From assembly GCA_914767885.1 (NCBI GenBank), contig CAJZBQ010000047.1:992001-1056000 (forward strand): 64,000 nucleotides of DNA, in the 5' to 3' direction. Under the pieces are notes generated by a model. It made no database searches and was not told the DNA's origin. It was given only the letters and a program-made list of their open reading frames with translations. This DNA comes from Blepharisma stoltei. Lineage: Eukaryota; Ciliophora; Heterotrichea; Heterotrichida; Blepharismidae. The position numbers were made by a program, and so were the translations under genes. Shown in pieces: positions 19,542 through 31,200 of the stretch. Each line of letters starts with the position of its first letter. Within the stretch, counting starts at the first letter, position 1.

Positions 19542-20708
19542 TTAAGAGCTGCCAAGCACAGAATCCAGAAATTCAATCGCTGGAATTGCATACCACTAAA
19601 TAATTCTTACTCTTCTCGGCGTCACCATTCCATTAAACCACCCTACATGTCCTCCGGTCCTTGTTACACCCAAAATCAGCTTCGGATTTGCTTTAAACTC
19701 CTCATATGGTATACACTCAGACGTCACCACAGGGTCATCCAGAGAGCTCAGCGCAAATGTCGGAATTTCTATATTTTTCATATAATTTACACAGCTTGCA
19801 TCTTGATAGTAATGGTCTGGTGTTTCATATTGGTGAATTTTACATGTAATTAGGTTGTCGAACTCATAAACGCTTTCAGCTTTTAATGCTTTTTCAAGGT
19901 CAATTGATTCCTTTCCGATCTCCTCAAGAACCTGCCAATTTGTCTGCAAATTTTGCCTCAAATTTTTTAATAAATATTTTTCTGGAAATCCTGCATATGG
20001 CCAAGCTCTTCCAAGTGCTTTTATAACTACAGGCAAGTTATAAGGGGTAGAAACTACAGAAATTCCTTTTAATAAACAGTTTTTTCCAGTTTCCCCTGCA
20101 TATTTTAGCATGAGATTCCCACCCATTGATGTGCCTAGTCCTAGAAGTGGAGCATTTGGGTATTTTGAATGAATATGGGCGATCCCAAAGGCTAAATCTG
20201 AGCTTAGCCCACAATGGTTTGTTTTTGGAGACTATTTAGCTAATACAGTTAACGGGTTATCATGAATCCCTCTGCCATGGACTACAGCGACTCTATACCC
20301 TTTTTCTACAGCCACTTCTACAGCGTTTCTAATATATTGAGATTTGCTGCCTCCTGTAAGCCCAGGACTGATAATCAAAATTTTGTTATTTTGGTCCATT
20401 TCACCATGGATTGCTCAGTCAATAGAAATTGTCCCATTGTCAGGGAGCTTGATATATTCTCGCTGGTAGTCAAAATCTTTTCCATATGGAGTGTGCCCGG
20501 GTAGCTCACCTTTACTAGATCCGAATAAAGCTTGAAGAATCCCATTAGCGAGCCATGGCGTAGGAGTAAAGATTCCTTTAGATAAACTGGGAGAACTGGA
20601 GATAAGATTGAGGTTTTCAGGAGTTTCTTGGTGGCTAAAGTAGATTTTGTTATCGTAAAGAGGATAGAGAAAATAAGCTCCAGAGCCTACTAAAGCTAGC
20701 CTAATCAT
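19542..20708 (-). CDS. alpha/beta hydrolase, ABHD1/3 (YheT) family, two 15-nt introns
   Basis: About 378 residues. N-terminal hydrophobic anchor (MIRLALVGSGAYFLYPLY). WAIHG..., KILIISPGLTGGSKSQYIRNAV and VAVVHGRG are the family's early strands. LGLGTSMGGNLMLKYAGE holds the nucleophile Ser, SSLDDPVV the acid, and RTGGHVGWF the His. Two 15-nt introns are required: 20232-20246 (GTATTAGCTAAATAG) joins NPLT to SPKTNHCG; 19596-19610 (GTAAGAATTATTTAG) joins TPRR to WYAIPAIEFLDSVLGSS. Without them the frame hits TAG. Two TGA codons are Trp. It is probably a membrane-anchored lipase/esterase. Confidence 0.85.
19596..19610 (-). other. 15-nt spliceosomal intron
   Basis: Sense sequence GTAAGAATTATTTAG. 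It carries an in-frame TAG; removal extends the protein by 17 residues to a natural TAA. Confidence 0.85.
20232..20246 (-). other. 15-nt spliceosomal intron
   Basis: Sense sequence GTATTAGCTAAATAG. It contains an in-frame TAG; removal joins DNPLT to SPKTNHCG within the hydrolase fold. Confidence 0.9.
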
Positions 20709-20934
20709 TAACTTTTTTCTCTTTTTTTAATAGATTAAGTTTAATAATAAAATGACGAATAAAGAATTGAGATGCAATTTTATGCAGCAGCTAGAAAACA
20801 TAAAGCTTTGGTTTATTGTATCAACTTCAATTTATTTATTAATCCACAAAATTTCAATTAAAATAAAATAATCTTAAAATTAAATCCAGTAGAGTGAATA
20901 ATTCTTACTAATAAAATTTTAATAAATATAATTC

Positions 20935-21849
20935 ATGCTGATTAAAATGCGCAGGATGTTTTCATCTCTCTATCCATATCACACGATTGAAAAATCCAAA
21001 GCACAAAAACTCATCGATTTTCCTTTACAATTTTACTCAGAAAATTTTCCAAAAAAAGAGCAAGAACCAATTCCATCAATAAGCTATAATGATGAAATTG
21101 CAGAAACCTTAGAAGGCGCAACCTATGGCTGTGGAACATTTCTATCCCTTTTAGCAGAAGAGAATTTTAAAGATCTAGAAGACCTTGTTGAGTGAAACAT
21201 GTTTAAAGCTCTTGAAAAATCAATTAAATCCTACAAAGATCAAGGATATACAATTACCTCAATTGGTAGCACAGAAAATTCTAAAGCAGAAATCCTTGAC
21301 TTTAATATGTATGTTGGCTGTTTACTTCCTTATCGAAATCTTAACTTAGAAGTCAGCCAATACGAGATTTTTAGTGAAGAGAATAAAGAACCGCTTCCTA
21401 AAGTCCACGAATATAAGATAAAAACAGAAGAAGATTGAAGTTATAGTGATCTACCAGACTTTTTAGAGTTTGAATCTTTAAACTTAAAAGAGATAAGCAG
21501 AGGCGGCAACATTGAACTATATAAACGCCGGATAGAAAGGCTAGGCCGACTTTTAAATTTTAACCCAATTACTATGCATGTAATAGACATAGGCTATACA
21601 AGCACTTTTAAGCTACTTGTGAAAGATAAAGAAGGGAAAATAATAGAAGGTACAAATGATGAAAATAAACAAGAGTTTCACTCGTTTAGAATGGAATCGG
21701 TAATTTATGAAGAAAATTTGTTTGAAAAGCTCTTTGATCCTAGTCATTCTTTGCAAAATTTTTTAAATGAAAAGTTTCCAGGGCTTTTGAATCAATTCAC
21801 TATCAGTGATGTTGATGGCTTGATGAATGGAAACCCATTTACTACTTAA
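20935..21849 (+). CDS. Tim44-like-fold mitochondrial protein (MAIP1-like)
   Basis: 304 residues with TGA as Trp at LVEWNMF and EEDWSY. The N-terminus is basic and hydrophobic (MRRMFSSLYPY), fitting a mitochondrial presequence. LEGATYGCGTFLSLLAEENFKDLEDLV...MFKALEKSI resembles the opening helices of Tim44-like/MAIP1 domains. VIDIGYTSTFKLLVKDKEGKIIEG and HSFRME resemble the closing strands. MAIP1 helps inner-membrane protein maturation by m-AAA protease. The match is by pattern only. Two decayed tandem copies follow (22110 and 22577), with similar 3' flanks. Confidence 0.5.
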
Positions 21850-22109
21850 CTTTAATTTTCACACAAATAAATTATTTAGGGTTTCAATGACTAAATAGAA
21901 GCCTGCGCTTCTTTCTGAATATGTGGAAGGTAAAACTTATGAATAGCTGCAGCCTTACTAACAAGACACCAAATTAATAGCAGGTATTTATTTTTATTCA
22001 TTATTATGGTAGAACTTATAAATATTTAGCAAGCTAAACAAATTCCTTTATTACGAAATGATCTAAGAGATATATAAATAACATTTAATGAGCTGAAATA
22101 TTGATTAAT

Positions 22110-22445
22110 TTGATTATAAAATTTGAGGATGTCTGTTTACTTCCCTACAGAAATCTTAGCCTAGAAAATAGTGAATATCAGGCTCATTACTTTTCGTATA
22201 AAGAGCTATATCCTTCATATTAAAGATACAAGCCTTAAACGGAAGATATTATCACCGATATCATTCCTGATTTTTCTGAATTTGAATCTTTAAACTTGAA
22301 AGACTTTTGAATAAATTCACTATCAGTGACGTGATGGCTTGATGAGAGGAAGCCATTCACAATTTAATTTTAATATAGGGTGTCCATCAGTAAATAGAAA
22401 CCTGTGCTCTAATAAATTATAGGTTAAAATTATGAATAGCTACTA
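22110..22445 (+). pseudogene. decayed copy of the Tim44-like gene
   Basis: It keeps the segments TGTTTACTTCCCTACAGAAA...SLNLKD and the 3' end (LMRGSHSQ-like, then GGGTGTCCATCAGTAAATAG), matching 21320-21940. It has internal deletions and stops, and the 5' half is missing. Confidence 0.65.
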
Positions 22446-22576
22446 ATGGCTTGATTTTTTGAAAAGATTTTGTGCGCCGATTAATAACACAAATAGTATT
22501 AAATAAGCTTATAATATTGACTAGATCAATCTTAAATAAATGAATTTTTATTCAAAAATACTTAATTAATTTACAA

Positions 22577-23535
22577 TGAATAAAATAAGCAGAGCATTTT
22601 CGCTCCTTTATCCATATCACACAATTGCAAAATCTGAAGCTCAAAAATTAGTTTATTTTCCTTTGCAATTTTATTCTGAAAAATACAAGAAATATAACAG
22701 TAAAGAGTCTGGTGAAAAACAATATGTGCTTTAAGCCAGAAAAAATTTTGCAGCTCGGCCAAGAGTCCTCTAAATCTTATAATAATCATTTTCCCGAGAT
22801 CTTAGAAGGAGCAACTTATAGCTGTGGAAAATTTCTATCCCTTTTAGCAGAAGGGAATTTTAAAGATCTAGAAGACGTTGTTGAGTTAGTAATGTTTGAA
22901 ATCTTGAAACGTCAAATTAAACGCTACCAAGATCTAGGATACACAGTATCCTCAATTGGAAGCACAGAGAACGCCAAAGCAGAGATTCTTGACTTTAATA
23001 CGATTTTGGCTGTTTACTTCCTTACAAAAATCTTTGCCTAGACATCCGTGAATTAGGGGTTTATAGCACTCAGAGAAATGAGCCAAATCCTACAATTCAC
23101 ATATGCAGATTTAGAAACAAAAATAATAACGAGCCTGATTTTTCTGAGCTTGAATCTTTAGACTTGAAAGAGATAAGTATGTCTGGGAATATAGAATTAT
23201 ATAAAGAACAAATAAGGAAGATATATTAATATTTGGATAAATACCCAATAAAAGTGGAAGCTATCGATATTGGATATGTGAGCAAGTTTAAGTTTCTTGT
23301 GAAAAATTTAGAAGGGAAAATAGTAGAAGGTGCAAATGATGAAAATAAGTTAGAATTTCATTCGTTTAGAATGGAAAAGTTTTCATATGATGATAATATT
23401 ATCAGATTCATCTTAGAAAATTATATGTTGAAGAAAGAAGAAAAAGTTAAGAGATATTATGCCGATCCCCGATATAAAAAAATTCTTAGAAAAGATCAAT
23501 GGATTATAATGCATGAAAACACATTTATCTTTTAG
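22577..23535 (+). pseudogene. frameshifted copy of the Tim44-like gene
   Basis: It starts MNKISRAFSLLYPYHTIAKSEAQKL like the intact copy at 20935, and keeps EILEGATYSCGKFLSLLAEGNFKDLED and AIDIGYVSKFKFLVKNLEGKIVEG. The frame changes after SGEKQYV and again at DFN, where the intact copy has two more bases (TAATATGTATGTTGG versus TAATACGATTTTGG). A TAA follows at RKIY. No intron- or IES-like segment repairs these, so I call it a pseudogene. Confidence 0.65.
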
Positions 23536-23745
23536 CTTAAAAATAATGTTTGCAAAATAAGAGAAAAATGCTGATAATTCGCAGTAATTTTTTAATCTTT
23601 TAACTTAAATTTCTTAATTGATTATAGGGTTTTTCATCAACAAATATGAGCCTAACACTTCTTTCTGTATAAACGGAAGGTAAAAACTTCTAAATGGCTG
23701 CTTAGTAGATTTACTATCTAAAAAAGTTTCTGAGCGTATTACAGT

Positions 23746-25206
23746 CTATATAAATTTTACCCAATTTCTAAACTCAATATCTATAGGATCTGATTCCAGA
23801 TTAATATCCACGATATAGTCACAAGAATTGATATCTACATATCTGCTTGGCTCTTCTCTATTAAGATCATTCATATTTTCTGGGACAAAATCTGTGCTTT
23901 TAAACTGCACTGGAAGAATCCCTGCCGCTCTATGCTTAATATAAAATAAATCAGCTGAGCCTAAAAAAAAAGACGACGGAAACCTATACCATTCTCGGCC
24001 TACACAGACTCTTCCATCTAGTTTTTCACTCCAAATTTTTAGAGGAGCGTTATAGGACCTTACCAAATGAGCTGTCCTGCTGAAACTAATTAATAAAAAC
24101 ACCCCAAAAATCATGAATTTCAGGTATTTGTAAGGAATTGAGTTAATCACATAGCAGCCTAATATGATAATTCCTGAATAAATTGGGTACATAAACCGCT
24201 CTTCTTTATGAGGCTGAGACGAAAGTAATAAAAACCATGCCACAGAGCACGTACAAAGCGCAATTAAAAATCTAAAAGAAGGCACAAATTTCTTTGCTAT
24301 ATATGAATATATCAGTAAAAGTGGAGACAGCAAAAAACACAGAAAAATCTATATAAACCTCACAATATTAAAATTCAAAAATAAGTTCACTATATAAAAA
24401 TACCAAGGATCCACCCCAAAAAGCACTGAAGACCCTACTAGGCTGCTGCCTATACTTGTATTATATTTAAATAAATTTCAGATCCCAAATACAGGTTTTC
24501 CATAAAAATAAGTATCAATAATAACCGACGGAATTGTAGTAAATAACACCGCAGCTATTCCTAATACATAAAGTTTATAATCAAGCAAAAACTTAGGATA
24601 CTGTATCAGATAAGGGACCACAAAAGCTGCAGGAATTACCGCCGCAAACGGCCAGCCTACAATCATAAAGAAAGAGCAGCACAATAATGCTAAAAATAAA
24701 TAAAAATAGCTGTTTGTCTTGTAAAACTTAAGAAAATACGTAAAAGCCAACATCAGTAAGTTCATTACAAAAGCTGAAGGAATAAAGGTGTGTGAAGCCA
24801 TCACCATTCCTGTACTTAAAATCATAGCGAAATAAAATGTATTTGGGAGGTTGAGCTCTTTAATTAGCACGTGCTTGCAGTATGCTGAAAAAAATCCAAT
24901 TAGAGTTCTGAGGGTATAAAATACAGGAAGGCCGGATAGTCCGAAAAGTTTTAAAATATAAGCAGGCCAGGCATGTAGTAATAAATATAGATAAGATCTT
25001 AATGCATAGTCAGGGCTGTATTCCCATGGCTCTTGGCCTTTTCCATATACTAAAAAGTGAACGGGATCCCAGTAGTTAAAAACTTCGTCACAGTCTGGAA
25101 TTGGCACAAAAAATGCTGCATAGTTTTGGACGTGTGCTGATATCCATAACATTTTATAATGGAAAGGGAGTATTCCCAGGAGAGATATAGACAAAAGGTA
25201 ATCCAT
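23746..25206 (-). CDS. ALG9: ALG9 alpha-1,2-mannosyltransferase
   Basis: About 481 residues, slightly shorter than usual. IPDCDEVFNYWDPVHFLVYGKGQ and WEYSPDYALRSYLY are the ALG9 N-terminal signature, with the catalytic acidic pair DE. GVDPWYFYIVNLFLNFN and SSQPHKEERFMYPIY are later family motifs. Many hydrophobic segments fit an ER multi-pass protein. It adds mannose from dolichol-P-mannose to the lipid-linked oligosaccharide for N-glycosylation. A 15-nt intron, 24349-24363 (GTGAGGTTTATATAG), joins NFNI to IFLCF; TGA is Trp in FGIWNLF. The start codon is only 3 bp from that of the divergent helicase gene. Confidence 0.9.
24349..24363 (-). other. 15-nt spliceosomal intron in ALG9
   Basis: Sense GTGAGGTTTATATAG; its TAG would end the protein. 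Removal gives NFNIIFLCFLLSPLLLIYSY in frame. Confidence 0.85.
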
Positions 25207-25209
25207 TAT

Positions 25210-28200
25210 ATGGACTCTATCAAAACAAATGTAATTTCTGCTGATCTAGCATCAGAAGAAATTAATGTGTTTATGAGAAATTTTGAAGAAATCAGGGATG
25301 AAGCTATTTGATGACTAGAAAATGAATCCAGAAGCCCAGAATCTGCAAATTCTGTTGATTTTTTAGTTCATAAGCTTGAAATTGAGGCAAAATTAGCAAT
25401 GAGACGTCTTCCTTTATACAAAAATAAAAACCTGATAATTGACACTGCAAGGGAAAATCAATGTGTTGTGGTCACTGCAGAAACAGGCTCAGGAAAAACC
25501 ACACAAATGCCGCAGTATTTTCTTTTCAATGAGATTTCAAATAATAAGCTGGTTTTTATCACTCAGCCAAGAAAAATTGCAGCTGTAAGTGTTGCAAAAA
25601 GGGTTCAACAAGAGCTGGATGGACAAGGCGTGTGCTATATTTTGCATAAATCGGAAATAAATAAACTGAATTATTGTGGTGGCATTGTGTATTTTACTGA
25701 AAACTGCTTTTTAAGCTACTTGCTGATTGAAATTAAGTCTGAAAGATTTATGGAAATATGCCAAGTATTGATACTTGATGAAGCTCATGAGCGGTCGTTA
25801 GAGTTTGACGTTATTTTAGGCCTAATAAAGCAATATATCTTGCCCCGAAGACCTGATTTTAGGCTGATAATTACTTCAGCTACTGTAAAAGTGGACGAAT
25901 TTTCTGAATTTTTAGGAAATTGTCCTGTAATTCCATGCTCAGGAAAATGCTACCCAGTTTCAATCCATTATATAAACTCTTATGACAATTATTTTAATGA
26001 AACCATCAATGTAATCGAAAGAGTTGTCAATGGAAAACTAATTCGAATGAAGCCTAACACTGCAGAAACCCTATTATACCTAAATAAAAAATAAAAGATT
26101 ATTTTTATCCTATATTAATATAAGAAATAGGAATATTTTCATTAATTATAAATAGGTATAGTATTTTTAACTGGAAAAGAAGAGCTTCAAAAAGGCAAAG
26201 AAATTCTACAAAAAAACTTCATGAAACAGTGGAACAGGGTCGAAGTTTTAACACTTTATGGAAGACTTAGCTATGATGACCAACAAGATGCACTGAGAGG
26301 AGGAAACCATAACTGTATAAGGATCGTTTTGTCTACAAATGTCGCAGAAAGCAGCTTAACCGTACCAAATGTATCATGTGTAATTGACTGTGGAAGAGAA
26401 AAAGTTGGCAAATATAATCCTGCTCAAGGGTTAGTTGATATCTCAGTCAAAAATATAAGCAAAACATCTGCAATACAAAGAACTGGAAGGGCTGGAAGAG
26501 TAATGCCAGGAGAGTGCTTTAGAATCTACACAGAACAAGAATACCTTGAAATGCCTGATTTCAAAGACCCTGCAATTTTAAATTCAAATCTCGGGATTAT
26601 TTTGCTGAAATTTATGAAGTATGGGATATCAAATATCTATGAATTTCCTCTAATAAACAAGCCAAGTGCGGAGGCTATAAAAAATAGCTTTCGGGATCTA
26701 TATTTATTAAAGGCAATAGATTACACAAATAAACGCTTTGTTCCGAATTCTTTAGGAGAAATACTGTGTGGACTCGACATTGACCCACTTCTTGGGAAAA
26801 TGATTTATCATGGAGGACTAATAATGGGCTGCTCTGAAGAAGCAACGATAATTGGCTGCATGATGAGAACCTGCAACTATTTTTTTGAAAAAAAAGAGCC
26901 AAATATGTACGATTTTATGCAAGAAATTAGGTCAAAAATCCACGACCCACAAGTACAAGCTCCAGAAAATGAAAATTTTGGGATTATAAAAAAATTTTTC
27001 AATACAAATTATCTGCTGAACACTCATTTGTCGGGATTGGGGGATTGCATGCTTATTCTTTTTGCGTCAAGACAATGGGCACTTATAAGGTGTATGGCAT
27101 GTATTTATAAAACTTCAAAGCGAAATGAAAATATTTTATATGAATATGAATCTGAATATAGAGAAGTAGAAAATCATCAGGATAATTTAAAAATTGATTA
27201 CGAAAAAGAGTTTTATTTTTCTTCTAGGCAAAAAATGAATGAATCCAAAAGGATTATTGATAGCTTAAAATTGGAATCAGACGAAACTAATATTTTCCCC
27301 ACAAATTGCAAAGCTTGCCATTTACTGAGAACTATGTGGGCAAAAAGATTTGGACTATTCCAAAAAGGCTTGATCTCTGGATTTAAACTTAAATTCGAAG
27401 TCCGAAGAGCAGCGTTGAGGGAAATGATGAGAATTAATTCAGCCTTTGATGCAGATCAGCTAAGGGATGAAAAGGTGTTAGCTTCTCTTGCTGCAATTTC
27501 ATGCCTTGATAAGTATAATAGTATATATGAAGAATTTCTATCTCAGCGGAGGCATATACATAAAAATGGTGACGACGGACCACCGACCTCTCTCGACCCT
27601 ATTTCTTTAACACCAGCAAGCAACGGCCCAGTGTCGAGGATTTAGGCGAAAAGGGGTCGCTAATCCTTTATGTATAGTCGGGCTGGGGTTTCCTCGGGTT
27701 CAGCGAGCTAATCCCTGGACTTAGAGTTTTTCCTCCGGTACAACCATTGGAAAGGGCAAGGTCGGCCAATGTCTGCAGGGCAATATGACCCTCAGACCCT
27801 GAAGACGGTATTTGCCTAACGAGAAACTGGGAGTTTCAACCCAGGTGATTGGCCCTTAGACTCCAGGAGCCATGAAAGTCAAGACTGGTGCGTTAAGCTT
27901 CGTCTGCAGCGACGTGGAAGGGTGTCCGCCGGGATCCCTCAGGGATGATGAGCGTATAGGGGTGCAAATCCCCGGCACTTGCGAAAGCGAATGGCATAAT
28001 ATAATTTAATCTAACCTCAGTGGAGGCTAAAATATTTTTATATCTTTGGAATTTATTTTAAATTAAATTTTAGTTTTCGCTCTAGAATGTGCTGATTTGC
28101 CTCTATATGCTTATAGTCTCTGAGAGACCGAGCAGATACCGTTCTTGCCTCCGTAATGCAAGAATTGATATAGAATATTCTGGCTGCATAGTCTATGGGC

Positions 28201-31200
28201 TCAACCCACATGGGGCGCAGCTCTGAGCATTGCATCAGGCTCAGACTTATTATTGACCTCCCATTTTTAAAGATCTTCACCAGAGATAAAGTCCCATATT
28301 CCAGTGTTATAAGCTCTTGCACTAATAAATCTATAGCGTGATATTCTCTAAAGATGCTGAACCTTATTCTCAGCTTGGTTTCCTCATTCGGTGTTCCCTG
28401 AAGATGCTGAGAAAATTGTGCAAAGAGGTCATGTGATAATCTCTCTCCTTTTTAACTATATATTTTTATTTATAGTATTTTGATTCCAGCAGATAACACT
28501 CTCAAACATAAATTAGTCGCTTTTTTAGAAAAAGCTGGGCATATCTTAGAGAAAATAATCGATGCATTAAATAAATTTAAAATTAAGATCATTTAAGTTC
28601 TACTAAAAAAAAAAAAAATATATTTTTTATTGGTCATTGAAGGATTAAGACTAAATGCGTCTAGGCTTCCTGAACTAAGTAACAGAGTTATTCAGAAATA
28701 TAAAGAAAGGTACTCATTAATCGCCAAAGTTATTTGTACTGGGCTATTTAGAAACTTACTCCATGAGTAAGGAAAAAAAATTTTTGTTCGCTCACAGAGG
28801 GGTTAATTTTTTTAAAATAAATGTTTTTGAAAAATCCAAATGTAAAAAAAAATTAATTTAATTGTAGAAAATTTATTTTAAAATTCAAGCAGAATTAGTA
28901 GAGATTTATTTTCCTAAAGATTGCTTATATTTTTTATAAAAAATTGTTTTGATCGCTCACCGAGGGTTGTTTTTGGCCAAAAATAGGGATTTTTCAATGG
29001 TTTTATGCTCTCGAAGAAAGAAGTTAGCACATTTCAGAGGTGGACCCCTAATAGATTCTGGTTACTATAAAATAGAAACTAATGAGGTTGTTCTTCCCTA
29101 TCCTCTGTCTTATTTCACTGAGCATAGGCGAACTACTCCTCCTAAATACGTGGTCTTTTTTGAAATAAACCAAGCTTCAAGCTCAAGATCCTATATGAAA
29201 TTTATAACTCCAATTGATTTAGACTGGGTTATAATCATAAAATAGCAGATTTTGTAAGGGTACTGATCTGATGACCGAAACCGCTTTCCTATTATGATTA
29301 TGAGGCTTAGCTTTACATCAGAATTCTTGCCCAAGGGTTAGTGCTCTTTTCCGGACCTAAGGGAAGCTCATATGCTGCCAACTGCACGAAGAATTTTAAA
29401 CCTTATAAACTTTTAAGTAAGCAAGATTTAGATTTGGGCTAACGAATATAATGACAGATACATCACAGACACAAAATTTTCTGAAGAAAAAGAGCAAATT
29501 TCTTCATTTATTTTTAGTAATATTGGCCCTGCTTATATTCCTTATTTATTAGGAAATACAGGGAATAAGCTTGCAGATATTGAAAAAAAGATTCATGACA
29601 GTGGGGCTAAAGGAGCTTTACTTCTATATAGCCAAGAAAATAATTCCATAAATTTTATGTGCCCTAACCAGCATTTCGACCATGGGAAAAATTTGAGTGA
29701 AATTGAGCTTGATCTTTTCTTATCTAAAAAATTAGACATTCGTAAGGTGCCTATCTGCCGATTAGTAACAGTTTTTTTACAATTTATGATTTTGAGGCTT
29801 AGTTTTACATTGGAATTTTATCCAGACTGATAAGCATGCTGAAGAGCAGACTCCCTTTGGTGAATCCTTAAGGAAGATAAAAGATTTGCGACTTTTCGAC
29901 TTCAATTCTGGGCAGTGAGTCTTTAGTAGCCGCATGGTATCAAGGACGACAAAAATCGGTCATTCATGAGCCTCGAAATCGGTAAGTGTGCCCTGGTGGC
30001 TAAGACAGGTTAGCCCTTGGGCGAAACAAGTATAATCATAGTACTGGAGAAAAGCAGCCCATAGTGGACCTTAAAAGCGTTATAAATACTTTAAATTCAA
30101 TCTTGGTCTCTGCAAAAAAGAAATAATCAATAAAAGCACAGTCCAAGTATCCTCAGGATATGATGGACTTGCATTTATAATAGCTCCAGGCGCAATTATT
30201 AGCGATATTTTAGAATTTGGAGATTCTTTATCTTATGAAATAAAAAACCTGAAGCCCTATTCAGGGTTTGACGAGCTCATGCAGGATTTAAAAAATACTT
30301 TTGAATTTCAGTCAATGACTTTTAACACGACTCCAGACTTTTGCAATGTAATCGTGCATTTCAGAACCAAAAAAGAAGCAGAAACAGCTGAAAGCAATTT
30401 ATTAAAAATTCCTCTTCCAGGAGCTGATGGCCCTATTACTGAAATGAGAAAAATTGGGTCGACCTTAGAAAGGTTTTATGACTTTGGGCTTAAAGTTGTG
30501 CTGCCATACACCGTTAGTGATTTGCAAATTGAAAAACTGCTAGAGCTTTATAATATACACATTTTTATTAAGAATAGCCCAGGAGTTAGCCAAATTTATG
30601 TTAAATTTATCAAATAATAAGGATTGCTACTAATTTGGCTAACCAAAAGATGCTTCTAAATGAGCTATTCATCATAAATATTATAGCAACCTGAAATATT
30701 AAGGCTATAAGAAATTTAAAGCTTGTTTTCTTATGGTTTCAAAGGGCTGAAGACGCTGATTTTATGCTGAACAGCTTTAGGCATTCTTATAAAAAAATAT
30801 TCAAGAACACAAATAACATCTCAATCCAGCCTCTTGATAGCGGACTCCTAATCCCCAAAGAATTTGAAAAGCTTGGAATAGACCAATTAGGTCTCTTTAT
30901 CAGAGATCTCTGCTATAAGTACAATTGCAAACTAACTATAAAAGGAAAAGACCGGCTCCGTATATTTGGAGATTTCAAAAATATTCAGCAAGAAGCCATC
31001 GACAAACTTTTAAATTTACTCCACTATACCCCTCTACCAATTTCCAAAAATATCATGAAATTGATAGAAAAGCATCATTTTGCGACTGAAGATGGCGAAT
31101 TAAACTGAAAAAGATGGCAAGAAAGCATGAGCGTCGTATGCAGCTATTTTTGGTATAGAGAAATATTGGTGATTTATGGGTTCCCTCAGAACAGACAGTC

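Noticed and set aside
28053..28440. Minus-strand frame as a normal host gene
   Set aside because: It lies wholly within a segment that must be removed from the helicase gene, lacks a clear start and matches nothing; kept only as part of the IES.
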